Below are positions 5,009 to 12,657 of a stretch of DNA of 13,290 nt, piece after piece. A program made the translations under genes and the position numbers. The stretch's first letter is position 1. The number at the start of each line of letters is the position of its first letter. A model generated the notes under the pieces. The model made no database searches. It was not told the origin of the DNA and worked only from the letters and a program-made list of their open reading frames with translations. Source of the stretch: Oscillospiraceae bacterium (lineage in GTDB: Bacteria; Bacillota_A; Clostridia; Oscillospirales; JAAYXM01); the NCBI GenBank assembly GCA_017408185.1, contig JAFQVE010000307.1, forward strand, positions 1 through 13,290, given 5' to 3'.

Positions 5009-7231
5009 ATGGCAAGAAAAAAGAAAACGGAAGAAAAAGAACGCAAGGTTTTCGGGCTCAGTGCCGAGGTTGTTGAGCAGCAGATAACCGAAACTCTTGA
5101 GAAAAACTATATGCCGTATGCTATGTCCGTTATCATTTCCCGTGCGATTCCGGAAATAGACGGCTTCAAGCCTTCGCACAGAAAGCTGCTTTACACTATG
5201 TACAGCATGGGGCTACTTAGCGGTGCGAGAACAAAATCTGCAAATGTTGTAGGTCAGACGATGAAGCTAAACCCGCACGGCGATGCGGCAATATATGAAA
5301 CAATGGTGCGCCTTACACGCGGAAATGAAGCGCTGAATCTGCCGTTTGTCGATTCAAAGGGTAACTTCGGTAAGGTTTATTCCCGCGATACGGCATATGC
5401 GGCATCGCGTTACACCGAGGTAAAGCTCTCTCCTATCTGTGCGGAGCTTTTCCGTGATATCCGCGATACGGTCGATTTCGTTCCGAACTATGACAACACG
5501 CTTGAAGAGCCGATGCTTTTGCCTACCGAGTTTCCGAACATCTTAGTTTCGGCAAACACGGGTATTGCCGTTGGTATGGCATCAAATATATGCGGATTTA
5601 ATCTTTCGGAGGTTTGCCGCACAACGATAGAGCTTATACGCAATCCCGAGCATGACCTGTTATCCACTCTTCTTGCACCGGATTTCCCGACGGGGGCGGA
5701 GATTGTGTATGAAAAAGAAGAAATGGACAATATCTACAGAACGGGACGAGGCTCATTCAAGCTTCGCGCCCGCTGGAGGTATGACAAGCCGAATAACCTT
5801 ATAGAGGTTTTTGAAATTCCGTATACCACGACGGTTGAAGCAATAAGGGATAAGATTGTTGATCTTGCAAAGGCAGGGAAGCTTCGTGAGGTATCCGATG
5901 TCCGTGATGAGTCGGATAAGGAAGGACTTAAGCTTGCAATAGAGCTAAAGCGCGGAACAGACCCGGATAAGCTTATGCAAAAGCTCTTCAAGCTTACACC
6001 GCTTATGGATTCTTACGCATGCAACTTCAACGTTCTTATCGGCGGAAATCCGATGGTGCTTGGTGTTCGCGAGCTTTTAAACGAATGGACGGCGTGGAGA
6101 ACGGAGTGTGTAAAGCGGCGCATCTTTGCAGAGCTTAAGCGCAAGAAAGATAAGCTTCACAAATTAAAAGGTCTTAAAAAGATTCTTCTTGATATAGACC
6201 GCGCTATTGCCATAATCCGCGAGACGGAGGAGGAAAGCGAAGTTGTTCCGAACCTTATGATAGGCTTTGGGATAGACGAAATTCAGGCGGAGTTTGTTGC
6301 TGAAATTAAGCTTCGCAATATAAACAAGGAATACATCTTAAAGCGCGTGGCAGAGACGAGCGAGCTGGCAGAGGAGATTGAAGACCTTGAAGATATCCTT
6401 GCAAGCAAGACTCGAATCAAGAACGTTATTATAAAAGGGCTTGAAGAGATTATCAAAAAGTACGACACTCCGAGAAAAACTCAGATTGTCTACGGCAGTG
6501 AGGTTGAGGAATACAACGAAGAAGATACAACTCCCGATTATCCGGTTCACGTTTTCCTTTCGCGTGAGGGTTACTTTAAAAAGATAACTCCGCTGTCTCT
6601 CCGTATGGGCGGTGAACAGAAATACAAGGAAAACGACGGTCTGCGTGATACGTTTGAGATGACAAACCGCGGTGAGCTTCTGTTCTTTACCGACAAGTGC
6701 CAGGTATACAAGGTTCATGTTGCGGATTTTGCAGACACAAAGGCGAGCGTGCTCGGGGACTATCTGCCGGCAAAGCTTGGTATGGACGAGGGAGAACAGG
6801 TTGTTTATATGTGTGACCCAGGCGACTATAAGAGCCATCTTGTTTTTGTTTTTGAAAACGGAAAGGTTGCGCGTGTTGAGCTTTCATCCTACGAAACAAA
6901 GACGAACAGAAAGCGCCTTACCGGTGCGTATTCCGATAAGAGCCCGCTTGTTGCGGTGTTCAAAATTTCCGAGGATGAACAGCTTGTTATGTACTCCACC
7001 GAAAACCGTGCGCTTATCTTCCATACGGCGCTTCTCACGCCGAAGACTTCGCGCAACACTCAGGGCGTTGCGGTGATGAAGCTTAAGCCTAAGTATAAGG
7101 TGAAGCTTGCGTGCCGTGAGGGCGCATCCAGCATAAAGGATGCATCGCGCTACAGAGTGCGCACGCTTCCGGCGGCAGGTGCAAGGCTTACAGATGATGA
7201 ACGACTTGATGAGCAGATAAGTTTGTTCTGA
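5009..7231 (+). CDS. parC: Type IIA DNA topoisomerase subunit A (topoisomerase IV ParC-like, cleavage subunit)
   Basis: This subunit (740 residues from this Met) cuts and reseals DNA through a tyrosine ester. The winged-helix region reads MPYAMSVIISRAIPEIDGFKPSHRKLLY, then NPHGDAAIYETMVRL (88-102) and SRYTEVKLSP, where Y135 is the catalytic tyrosine with its partner R134. The tower and coiled-coil gate follow (about 240-490, with charged helices at 370-400 and 450-485). A C-terminal beta-pinwheel occupies about 512-695, with repeats such as SREGYFKKI, TNRGELLFF, ENGKVARVE and TSRNTQGVAVMKLK. No QRRGGKG-type gyrase box is seen; its place holds a degenerate GGEQKYKENDG. This argues for a decatenating topoisomerase IV rather than gyrase. 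AGGAGG at 4994-4999 lies 9 bases before ATG 5009 but only 3 before ATG 5003, so the second is preferred; the earlier start adds Met-Arg. The gene follows parE by 15 bases, so the two are co-transcribed. Confidence 0.88.
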   Translation: MARKKKTEEKERKVFGLSAEVVEQQITETLEKNYMPYAMSVIISRAIPEIDGFKPSHRKLLYTMYSMGLLSGARTKSANVVGQTMKLNPHGDAAIYETMVRLTRGNEALNLPFVDSKGNFGKVYSRDTAYAASRYTEVKLSPICAELFRDIRDTVDFVPNYDNTLEEPMLLPTEFPNILVSANTGIAVGMASNICGFNLSEVCRTTIELIRNPEHDLLSTLLAPDFPTGAEIVYEKEEMDNIYRTGRGSFKLRARWRYDKPNNLIEVFEIPYTTTVEAIRDKIVDLAKAGKLREVSDVRDESDKEGLKLAIELKRGTDPDKLMQKLFKLTPLMDSYACNFNVLIGGNPMVLGVRELLNEWTAWRTECVKRRIFAELKRKKDKLHKLKGLKKILLDIDRAIAIIRETEEESEVVPNLMIGFGIDEIQAEFVAEIKLRNINKEYILKRVAETSELAEEIEDLEDILASKTRIKNVIIKGLEEIIKKYDTPRKTQIVYGSEVEEYNEEDTTPDYPVHVFLSREGYFKKITPLSLRMGGEQKYKENDGLRDTFEMTNRGELLFFTDKCQVYKVHVADFADTKASVLGDYLPAKLGMDEGEQVVYMCDPGDYKSHLVFVFENGKVARVELSSYETKTNRKRLTGAYSDKSPLVAVFKISEDEQLVMYSTENRALIFHTALLTPKTSRNTQGVAVMKLKPKYKVKLACREGASSIKDASRYRVRTLPAAGARLTDDERLDEQISLF

Positions 7232-7238
7232 AAAGCTA

Positions 7239-7267
7239 TTTACAATTAACAATTTCGGGTGTATAAT
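7239..7267 (+). promoter_or_regulatory. Sigma-A-type promoter for the small protein and fructokinase genes
   Basis: TTTACA at 7239-7244 and a perfect TATAAT at 7262-7267 are separated by 17 bases, starting 8 bases after the parC stop. No terminator is visible between parC and this promoter, so read-through from the topoisomerase operon is also possible. Confidence 0.8.
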
Positions 7268-7296
7268 ATAAAAAAACAGAAAAGAGGTATATGACA

Positions 7297-7602
7297 ATGG
7301 CACCGAAAAGAATATTTTTTGACAAAACAGAGATCGTATTTATGGTACCCGGACAGAAAAAGGTAGTTCGCAGAGAGCTTGCGGCAAAGGATATCGTCCG
7401 TATCCAGTTTGATGAGAGTGATTCTAAACTTCTCGGCCTTATTCCGCAGAAGAGTGAAACAATTACCGTTGTTTCCGGCAAGCTTGGCGCACCTATCGTT
7501 TATAAGAAGAATCAGAATAAAAAGTATTTTGACGAATATAAGTCAGGGCTTGCACGCTTTGCAAAGGAAAACAACGTAACCTTTACGGACAACACAAAGT
7601 AA
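7297..7602 (+). CDS. Small conserved-looking protein of unknown function
   Basis: I do not recognise this protein (101 residues from this Met). It is soluble, with no signal peptide, membrane segment or cysteine. The alternation of short hydrophobic stretches (RIFFDKTEIVFMV, KDIVRIQFDE, SETITVVSG, APIVYKK) suggests a beta-rich N-terminal two-thirds, followed by a charged helix (KKYFDEYKSGLARFAKENN). That order, strands then one C-terminal helix, would fit a small PH-like barrel; this is inference only. Reality as a gene is supported by a strong promoter at 7239-7267, AGAGG at 7283-7287, and an 17-base gap to the fructokinase gene. The ribosome site is 9 bases from ATG 7297 and 3 from ATG 7291, so either start is possible. 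It probably shares its message with the sugar kinase. Confidence 0.75.
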   Translation: MAPKRIFFDKTEIVFMVPGQKKVVRRELAAKDIVRIQFDESDSKLLGLIPQKSETITVVSGKLGAPIVYKKNQNKKYFDEYKSGLARFAKENNVTFTDNTK

Positions 7603-7619
7603 GAGGATAAAAAGCCTAT

Positions 7620-8579
7620 ATGAAAAAATTTGATGTTATTGCGCTTGGCGAGTTGCTTATTGACTTTATAAACAACGGAAAAAGTGAGCAGGGAAACCTT
7701 ACTTTTGAGGCAAGCCCCGGCGGCGCGCCGTGCAATGTGCTGTCAATCCTTGCAAAGCTCGGGAGAAAGACGGCGTTTATCGGAAAGGTCGGAGACGATA
7801 TCTTCGGAAGAAGGCTTAAGAGTGAGCTTGCGGCGCTTTCGATAAACACAGAGTCTTTGCTTCTTGATAAGGATACGCGGACAACTCTTGCGTTCGTTGA
7901 AAACGATGAGACGGGAGACCGAAGCTTTTCTTTCTACCGTAATCCGGGGGCAGACATTATGCTCACACCGGATGAGGTGAGCGAGGACGCGATAAAGGCG
8001 GCGAGGATTTTCCATCTCGGAACGCTTTCCATGACGCATGAGCCGGTACTCAGTGCAACGAAAAAAGCGCTTTCCTGCGCGAAGGAAAACGGATGTATTA
8101 TCTCGTTTGACCCGAACCTGCGTGAGATGCTCTGGGAGTCGCCGGAGGATGCGAAGGAAGCGTTTGATTACGGTATGAAATACTGTGATGTACTTAAAAT
8201 ATCCGACAACGAGCTTGTCTGGTTTACCGGTGAAGAGGATTACGGCAAGGGAATAGAGGTTCTTCAGAACAGATACAATATCCCGCTTATTCTCTTCTCA
8301 ATGGGACGTGACGGCAGCCGCGCTTACTGCAACGGAAAATACGTTGAGGTTCCGGCGTTTGTGCAGAAGAATACTGTGGATACCACGGGCGCGGGCGATA
8401 CGTTTATGGGTTCGTGTTTGCATTTCGTGCTGGAAAACGGCATTGAAAGCATGACGGAGGAAAAGCTTTCCGAAATGCTTCGTTTTGCTAATGCCGCGGC
8501 GTCGATTGTAACAACCCGCAAGGGCGCACTTCGCGCTATGCCGACGAAAGACGAAATACTGGCGCTGCAAAATGCATAA
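7620..8579 (+). CDS. scrK: Fructokinase-like PfkB-family sugar kinase
   Basis: This 319-residue cytoplasmic kinase would phosphorylate fructose (or a related sugar) at the expense of ATP, feeding glycolysis. It has the ribokinase/PfkB layout: an N-terminal strand with the substrate-binding GELLIDF (10-16), the first signature GGAPCNVLSILAKLG (34-48) with FIGKVGDDIFG (53-63), and DPNLRE (164-169). The second signature DTTGAGDTFMG (254-264) holds the anion hole and catalytic base D260. Length and the GELLIDF/DPNLRE motifs match bacterial fructokinases best, but other PfkB sugar kinases are hard to exclude. AGAGGA lies at 7602-7607, a rather long 12-base spacer to the ATG, so translation may lean on the gene before it. 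An intrinsic terminator follows. No sugar transporter or sucrose hydrolase gene is adjacent, so the physiological substrate is open. Confidence 0.85.
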   Translation: MKKFDVIALGELLIDFINNGKSEQGNLTFEASPGGAPCNVLSILAKLGRKTAFIGKVGDDIFGRRLKSELAALSINTESLLLDKDTRTTLAFVENDETGDRSFSFYRNPGADIMLTPDEVSEDAIKAARIFHLGTLSMTHEPVLSATKKALSCAKENGCIISFDPNLREMLWESPEDAKEAFDYGMKYCDVLKISDNELVWFTGEEDYGKGIEVLQNRYNIPLILFSMGRDGSRAYCNGKYVEVPAFVQKNTVDTTGAGDTFMGSCLHFVLENGIESMTEEKLSEMLRFANAAASIVTTRKGALRAMPTKDEILALQNA

Positions 8580-8596
8580 TATATAACGAAATATAT

Positions 8597-8645
8597 CCAC
8601 CGGACGGGAAGGCTATCTTCCTGTACGGTGGGTTTGTTATTTTGG
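8597..8645 (+). terminator. Intrinsic terminator after the fructokinase gene
   Basis: CCACCG (8597-8602) pairs with CGGTGG (8626-8631), and ACGGGAAG (8604-8611) with CTTCCTGT (8617-8624). Together they make a 14-bp stem with one internal mismatch and a 5-base loop. A T-rich tract (GGTTTGTTATTTT) follows. It ends the unit begun at 7239. Confidence 0.85.
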
Positions 8646-8686
8646 CTCCGAAATAAGTGTGCATTTTTTGTAAGAAAACAACAAAC

Positions 8687-8716
8687 TTGATATTATGGCG
8701 GTATGAAATGTAAAAT
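8687..8716 (+). promoter_or_regulatory. Candidate upstream promoter of the trk operon
   Basis: TTGATA at 8687-8692 and TAAAAT at 8711-8716 with an 18-base spacer could start a message near 8723, giving a leader of about 160 bases before trkA. It is weaker in match than the proximal promoter and unproven. Confidence 0.4.
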
Positions 8717-8744
8717 ATGATAACACAATTAAAGCATTCCGCAA

Positions 8745-8784
8745 TCGGTGTGGGATTTGTGCCCGCTGTTAATTTGTGCGCCGA
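8745..8784 (+). other. Possible structured element in the trkA leader
   Basis: TCGGTG (8745-8750) can pair with CGCCGA (8779-8784), with one G-U pair. Inside it TGGG (8751-8754) can pair with CCCG (8762-8765), again with one G-U. The fold is short and not a known riboswitch consensus that I can recognise. It would be in RNA only if the distal promoter is used. The surrounding 8646-8816 gap is otherwise A/T-rich with no gene seen. Confidence 0.25.
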
Positions 8785-8816
8785 GCAAAGAATTGATAAA
8801 ATAATTATAAAATGGA

Positions 8817-8845
8817 TTGATTAATGGAGATAAAAGTGGTACAAT
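8817..8845 (+). promoter_or_regulatory. Proximal extended -10 promoter of trkA
   Basis: TACAAT at 8840-8845 is preceded by TG at 8837-8838 (TGGTACAAT, extended -10). TTGATT lies at 8817-8822 with a 17-base spacer. Transcription would begin near 8852, about 30 bases before the GTG start of trkA. Confidence 0.65.
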
Positions 8846-8882
8846 TACACTGAGGCAATACTTCATTAAGGAGAATGTTAAA

Positions 8883-10253
8883 GTGAAAATTATTATTGTC
8901 GGTTGCGGCAAGGTAGGAACTACTCTTGTTCGTGAGCTTGCTGCCGAAAATCACAGTATAGTAGTAATAGATACCGATGCTGAAAAGCTTGAAGAGATCG
9001 GCAATATGCTTGACGTTATGTGCGTTGAGGGGCAGGGAGAATCTGTTTCCGTGCTTCGCGATGCCGAGGTTGAAAGCTGTGACCTTCTCATCGCTATGAC
9101 GAAGTCTGATGAGATTAACCTTTTAAGCTGTCTTCTTGCCAAAAAGCTCGGTGCAAAAAATACAATTGCGCGTGTACGCAATCCCATTTATGCAGACGGT
9201 ATAAATCTTATAAAGGATGATCTGGGGCTTAGCCTTGCTATCAATCCAGAGCTTGCCGCTGCGAATGAAATTTCGCGTTTGCTTCGTTTTCCGACTGCTA
9301 TTCAGGTGGAAACTTTTGCAAAGGGCAGAGTTGAAATAATGAAATACGCAATCCCGGAAGGCTCTATCCTTCATGAATTGCGTATTCATCAGCTACGTAC
9401 AAATCTCAAAACCACCGTGTTTATCTGTGCGGTAGAGCGCGGAAACGAGGTTTTTGTTCCGACAGGTGATTTCATACTGCGTGCGGGAGATGTTATTTCG
9501 TTTGTTGCGCCGATCAAGGTTGCAAATGATTTCTTTTCAAAGGTTGGCGCGGTTGCATCGAGAATCAAAAATGTTGTCATTCTTGGTGGCGGAAGAATCA
9601 CGTATTATCTCACTAAAAAACTTCTTGAGTCAGGAATCAAGGTGAAGATAATTGAAATAGATTTAAATCGGTGTGAGGAGCTTTCTGAGCTTCTTCCCGA
9701 AGCTATGATTATTCACGGTGACGGAACAAATAACCATCTTCTGCATGAGGAGCATATAGAAAATGCGGATGCGGTGCTTAGTCTTACGGGAGTTGACGAG
9801 CAGAATGTTCTTATGTCGATATACGCCTCGCAGCAGGTTCCGAATGCGAAGGTTATAACGAAAATCAAGCATTTTGATTTTGATGATGTTCTCAAAGGTA
9901 TGCCGATAGGCAGTATTGTGTATCCGAAGCATATTACGGCAGACAGAATTTTGCAATATGTACGAGTTATGCAAAATTCGTGGGAGGCGGGGATGGAATC
10001 GCTTCACAGAATTGTTGATGACAGGGTTGAGGCGCTTGAGTTTCGTATCCGTCAGAATTCACTTATTCTCGATGTACCATTTGCTGACCTCGATATCAGG
10101 AAGGGGACTCTTGTTGCATGTATAACGCGCGACGGCAGGACGTTCACTCCGACCGGTAAGGACAGTATACAGATGGGAGATACGGTTATTGTGGTTACAA
10201 CCCACAAGGGCATAAGCAGATTGGAACAGATACTTGAAGATGAAACGGTGTGA
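8883..10253 (+). CDS. trkA: TrkA, NAD-binding regulatory subunit of the Trk potassium uptake system
   Basis: This 456-residue peripheral membrane protein binds NAD(H) or ATP and gates the TrkH channel encoded next. It has the full-length TrkA double-RCK layout. The first Rossmann domain has VGCGKVG (6-12) and the ribose-binding acid D30 in VVVID-type sequence, and is followed by a TrkA_C domain (about 130-215). The second Rossmann domain starts at about 226 with VVILGGGRIT and has IIEID, and a second TrkA_C domain ends the protein. In the second half the usual last glycine of GxGxxG is replaced (GGGRIT), which may weaken nucleotide binding there. Start choice: GTG at 8883 has AAGGAG at 8868-8873 with a 9-base spacer and puts the first beta strand at the N-terminus. 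An in-frame TTG at 8817 would overlap the proximal promoter and add 22 unrelated residues. The trkH gene starts 5 bases after the stop. Confidence 0.92.
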   Translation: MKIIIVGCGKVGTTLVRELAAENHSIVVIDTDAEKLEEIGNMLDVMCVEGQGESVSVLRDAEVESCDLLIAMTKSDEINLLSCLLAKKLGAKNTIARVRNPIYADGINLIKDDLGLSLAINPELAAANEISRLLRFPTAIQVETFAKGRVEIMKYAIPEGSILHELRIHQLRTNLKTTVFICAVERGNEVFVPTGDFILRAGDVISFVAPIKVANDFFSKVGAVASRIKNVVILGGGRITYYLTKKLLESGIKVKIIEIDLNRCEELSELLPEAMIIHGDGTNNHLLHEEHIENADAVLSLTGVDEQNVLMSIYASQQVPNAKVITKIKHFDFDDVLKGMPIGSIVYPKHITADRILQYVRVMQNSWEAGMESLHRIVDDRVEALEFRIRQNSLILDVPFADLDIRKGTLVACITRDGRTFTPTGKDSIQMGDTVIVVTTHKGISRLEQILEDETV

Positions 10254-10258
10254 AGTAA

Positions 10259-11698
10259 ATGAATGTTAAGTATGTATTGAAACTTAATGGTTGTATTTTA
10301 TTGTTCGATGCTGTTGCGATGCTGCTTCCGGTGATGGTTGCTCTTTACTATCAAGAGAGCTCCGGTGTTGCGTTTGCGCCGGCTATATTGCTTGCGATTG
10401 GAATAGGCCTGCCGTTGTTTTTGCTGAAACCAAAAAAACGCGAGCTTTACGCAAGAGAAGCTCTCGTTACGGTTTCGGTTGCGTGGTTTGTTATGAGCCT
10501 TATAGGCGGGCTTCCGTTCTACTTTTCACATGAAATTCCGAGCTTTATAGACTGCTTTTTCGAAACGGCATCCGGATTTACAACAACCGGAGCAACCATT
10601 CTGACTGATGTTGAAGCACTCAGCAGGTGTATGTTGTTCTGGAGAAGCTTTACCCACTGGATTGGCGGTATGGGGGTGCTTGTTTTTGTTATGGCGATTG
10701 CGTCTCTTGCCGGAGGGAATAATATGCAGCTTATACGTGCGGAGTCTCCGGGACCTAAGGTTGAGAAAATTCTTCCCAAAGCCAATACAAATTCAAAGCT
10801 TCTTTACGGAATGTATATCGGGCTTACTTTTCTTCAGGTTGTGTTTCTCCTGTTCGGAGACATGCCGTTTTTTGATGCGGTTACCACTGCTTTCGGTACA
10901 GCGGGCACGGGAGGCTTCGGAATAAAAAACACGAGCATGGCAGAATACAGCACGTATATTCAAGCGGTTGTCACGGTATTTATGTTGCTTTTTTCAATAA
11001 ACTTCAATATGTACTTCTTTATCATTGCAAAGCGCTTTTCTGCTGTGTGGAAGGATGAAGAGCTGAGACTGTTTTTTGGAATAGTGGCGGCTGCCGTAGT
11101 GTGTATAGTCATAAATAACCGCGGGATGTTTGACAGCGTGGGAAGTGCTGTGCACCATACTGCTTTTACAGTGGCTTCGATAATATCCACATCGGGATTT
11201 ACAACTGTTGATTTTAACGCATGGCCGGAATTTTCCAAAACAATTCTGGTTGTGCTTATGTTTGTGGGCGCGTGCGCCGGCTCTACCGGCGGCGGAATAA
11301 AGGTTTCGCGTATTCTGATAATGCTGAAATCCCTTAAAAAGGAATTCACGGCACTGGTACATCCGAAAAGTATAAAGACGATTCATATGAACGGTAAGCG
11401 GATTGATGATGAAACAACAAGGCGCGCTACTTCTTTTATGATATGCTATATAGGAATTTTTGTTTTGTCGATGATTATTATCGCTTTTGACAATATGAGC
11501 CTTGAAACCAATCTTACGGCGGTTGCCGCAACGCTTAATAACGTTGGTCCGGGACTTTCGGCAGTGGGACCGACGGGGAATTACGCCGGATTTTCGCCGC
11601 TGTCAAAGCTTGTGCTTACGTTTGATATGATTTGCGGAAGACTTGAGCTGTTCCCGGTTATGATTCTGCTGCTTCCGCAGACGTGGAAAAAATACTGA
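10259..11698 (+). CDS. trkH: TrkH, potassium-translocating membrane subunit
   Basis: This 479-residue integral membrane protein forms the K+ path of the Trk system. It shows the four pore-loop repeats of the TrkH/KtrB superfamily with filter glycines: TASGFTTTGAT (about 103-113), GTAGTGGFG (about 218-226), STSGFTTVDF (about 308-317) and TLNNVGPGLSAVGP (about 425-438). Further landmarks are HWIGGMGVLVF (about 137-147) between repeats one and two, and GACAGSTGGGIKVSRI (about 336-351) after the third. About ten to twelve hydrophobic segments are visible. The second repeat carries a Gly-rich loop like that in TrkH gating regions. No strong ribosome site precedes the ATG at 10259; with trkA ending 5 bases upstream, translation probably depends on coupling. 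The length and two-RCK partner favour the TrkAH type over KtrAB. Confidence 0.92.
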   Translation: MNVKYVLKLNGCILLFDAVAMLLPVMVALYYQESSGVAFAPAILLAIGIGLPLFLLKPKKRELYAREALVTVSVAWFVMSLIGGLPFYFSHEIPSFIDCFFETASGFTTTGATILTDVEALSRCMLFWRSFTHWIGGMGVLVFVMAIASLAGGNNMQLIRAESPGPKVEKILPKANTNSKLLYGMYIGLTFLQVVFLLFGDMPFFDAVTTAFGTAGTGGFGIKNTSMAEYSTYIQAVVTVFMLLFSINFNMYFFIIAKRFSAVWKDEELRLFFGIVAAAVVCIVINNRGMFDSVGSAVHHTAFTVASIISTSGFTTVDFNAWPEFSKTILVVLMFVGACAGSTGGGIKVSRILIMLKSLKKEFTALVHPKSIKTIHMNGKRIDDETTRRATSFMICYIGIFVLSMIIIAFDNMSLETNLTAVAATLNNVGPGLSAVGPTGNYAGFSPLSKLVLTFDMICGRLELFPVMILLLPQTWKKY

Positions 11699-11720
11699 TT
11701 GAATTTTCAGAGGGACTAAA

Positions 11721-12644
11721 ATGATTTCATATTTATTGCTATATAAGATTTTGCAGCTTTTTATAGTTCTTGTTTTGGGATTTCTTCTCGTTAAATTTAA
11801 GGTTATTCGCGAGAGCGACGGCACGGTGCTGTCTAAGATATCTCTATATATGCTTATGCCGGCGGCGATTATAAACTCGTTTGACGTGGAGCTGACGCCG
11901 GAGCTTACAAAGGGAATAGGGCTTGCGTATATTGTGGCGGTTGTTATCCACATTGTTCTGCTTGGCATAGATGCGATATACAAGCGTGCGGCACACGGAA
12001 CGAGTGCCGAGCGGGCTTCCATTATGTATTCCAATGCCGCAAATCTGATTATTCCCATTGTATCATTTGTGTTAGGAGAGGAATGGGTTATATACAGCTG
12101 TGCGTTTATGTCTGGTCAGCTTGTTTTTATCTGGTCACACGGCATACGGATGTTTTCGGAGAATGAGAAGTTCAATATCAAAAAGATATTGCTTAACGTA
12201 AATATAATCGCAATTGCAGTCGGAGTTGTGTTTATGCTTTGCGGAATACGCCTTCCTGTGTTTGTGAAGGATATCACCTCATCGCTCGGCGGTATGCTCG
12301 GAAACGTGGGAATGCTCATTGCCGGAATACTTGCCGCGCAGGTTGATTTCAAGAAGATGATAAAAAATAAAAGACTGTATCTCGTGCTTGCCATGAGGAT
12401 GATAGTCTGCCCGGCGGTGGTTCTTGTTATACTTAAAATTATCGGCAGCTTTGCGGGAATTGCAAATGCGGAAAACATACTTTTGGTGTCATTCCTCGCG
12501 GCAATGACGCCTGCTGCAGCAACGGTTATGCAGTTTGCGCAGCTTTCGGGGCGCGATGCCGACTTTGCAGTTGCCGTAAACATAGCAACAACGGTTGTGT
12601 GCATTGCAACGATGCCGGCTTTTGTTGCAATTTATTCGATGTAA
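11721..12644 (+). CDS. AEC-family (auxin efflux carrier-like) permease
   Basis: This 307-residue membrane protein has about nine or ten hydrophobic segments and the layout of bacterial AEC transporters. The first half has LLVKFKVIRESD with LSKISLYMLMPAAIINSF (about 37-54) and NAANLIIPIVSFVLG (about 105-119). The second half mirrors it with SSLGGMLGNVGMLIAGILAAQ and the late motif AAMTPAAATVMQFAQLSGRDADFA. Bacterial members export or import small organic acids and amino acids such as malate; the plant-derived family name does not imply auxin. The substrate here cannot be read from sequence. AGAGGGA at 11709-11715 lies 5 bases before the ATG. The gene follows trkH by 22 bases with no terminator between, so co-transcription with trkAH is likely, although no functional link is established. 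Confidence 0.85.
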   Translation: MISYLLLYKILQLFIVLVLGFLLVKFKVIRESDGTVLSKISLYMLMPAAIINSFDVELTPELTKGIGLAYIVAVVIHIVLLGIDAIYKRAAHGTSAERASIMYSNAANLIIPIVSFVLGEEWVIYSCAFMSGQLVFIWSHGIRMFSENEKFNIKKILLNVNIIAIAVGVVFMLCGIRLPVFVKDITSSLGGMLGNVGMLIAGILAAQVDFKKMIKNKRLYLVLAMRMIVCPAVVLVILKIIGSFAGIANAENILLVSFLAAMTPAAATVMQFAQLSGRDADFAVAVNIATTVVCIATMPAFVAIYSM

Positions 12645-12657
12645 TACGAGGTTTTCT

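Noticed and set aside
6338..6838. 166-codon minus-strand open frame inside the ParC-like gene
   Set aside because: It lies antisense to conserved topoisomerase sequence; no independent family signal.
8817..8882. Twenty-two-codon N-terminal extension of TrkA from a TTG codon
   Set aside because: It overlaps the extended -10 promoter and precedes the conserved first beta strand; GTG at 8883 has a clear ribosome site.
8717..8882. c-di-AMP (ydaO-type) riboswitch before trkA
   Set aside because: The expected conserved G-rich and GUAAGC-like blocks of that class are not visible; only a short generic fold is seen.
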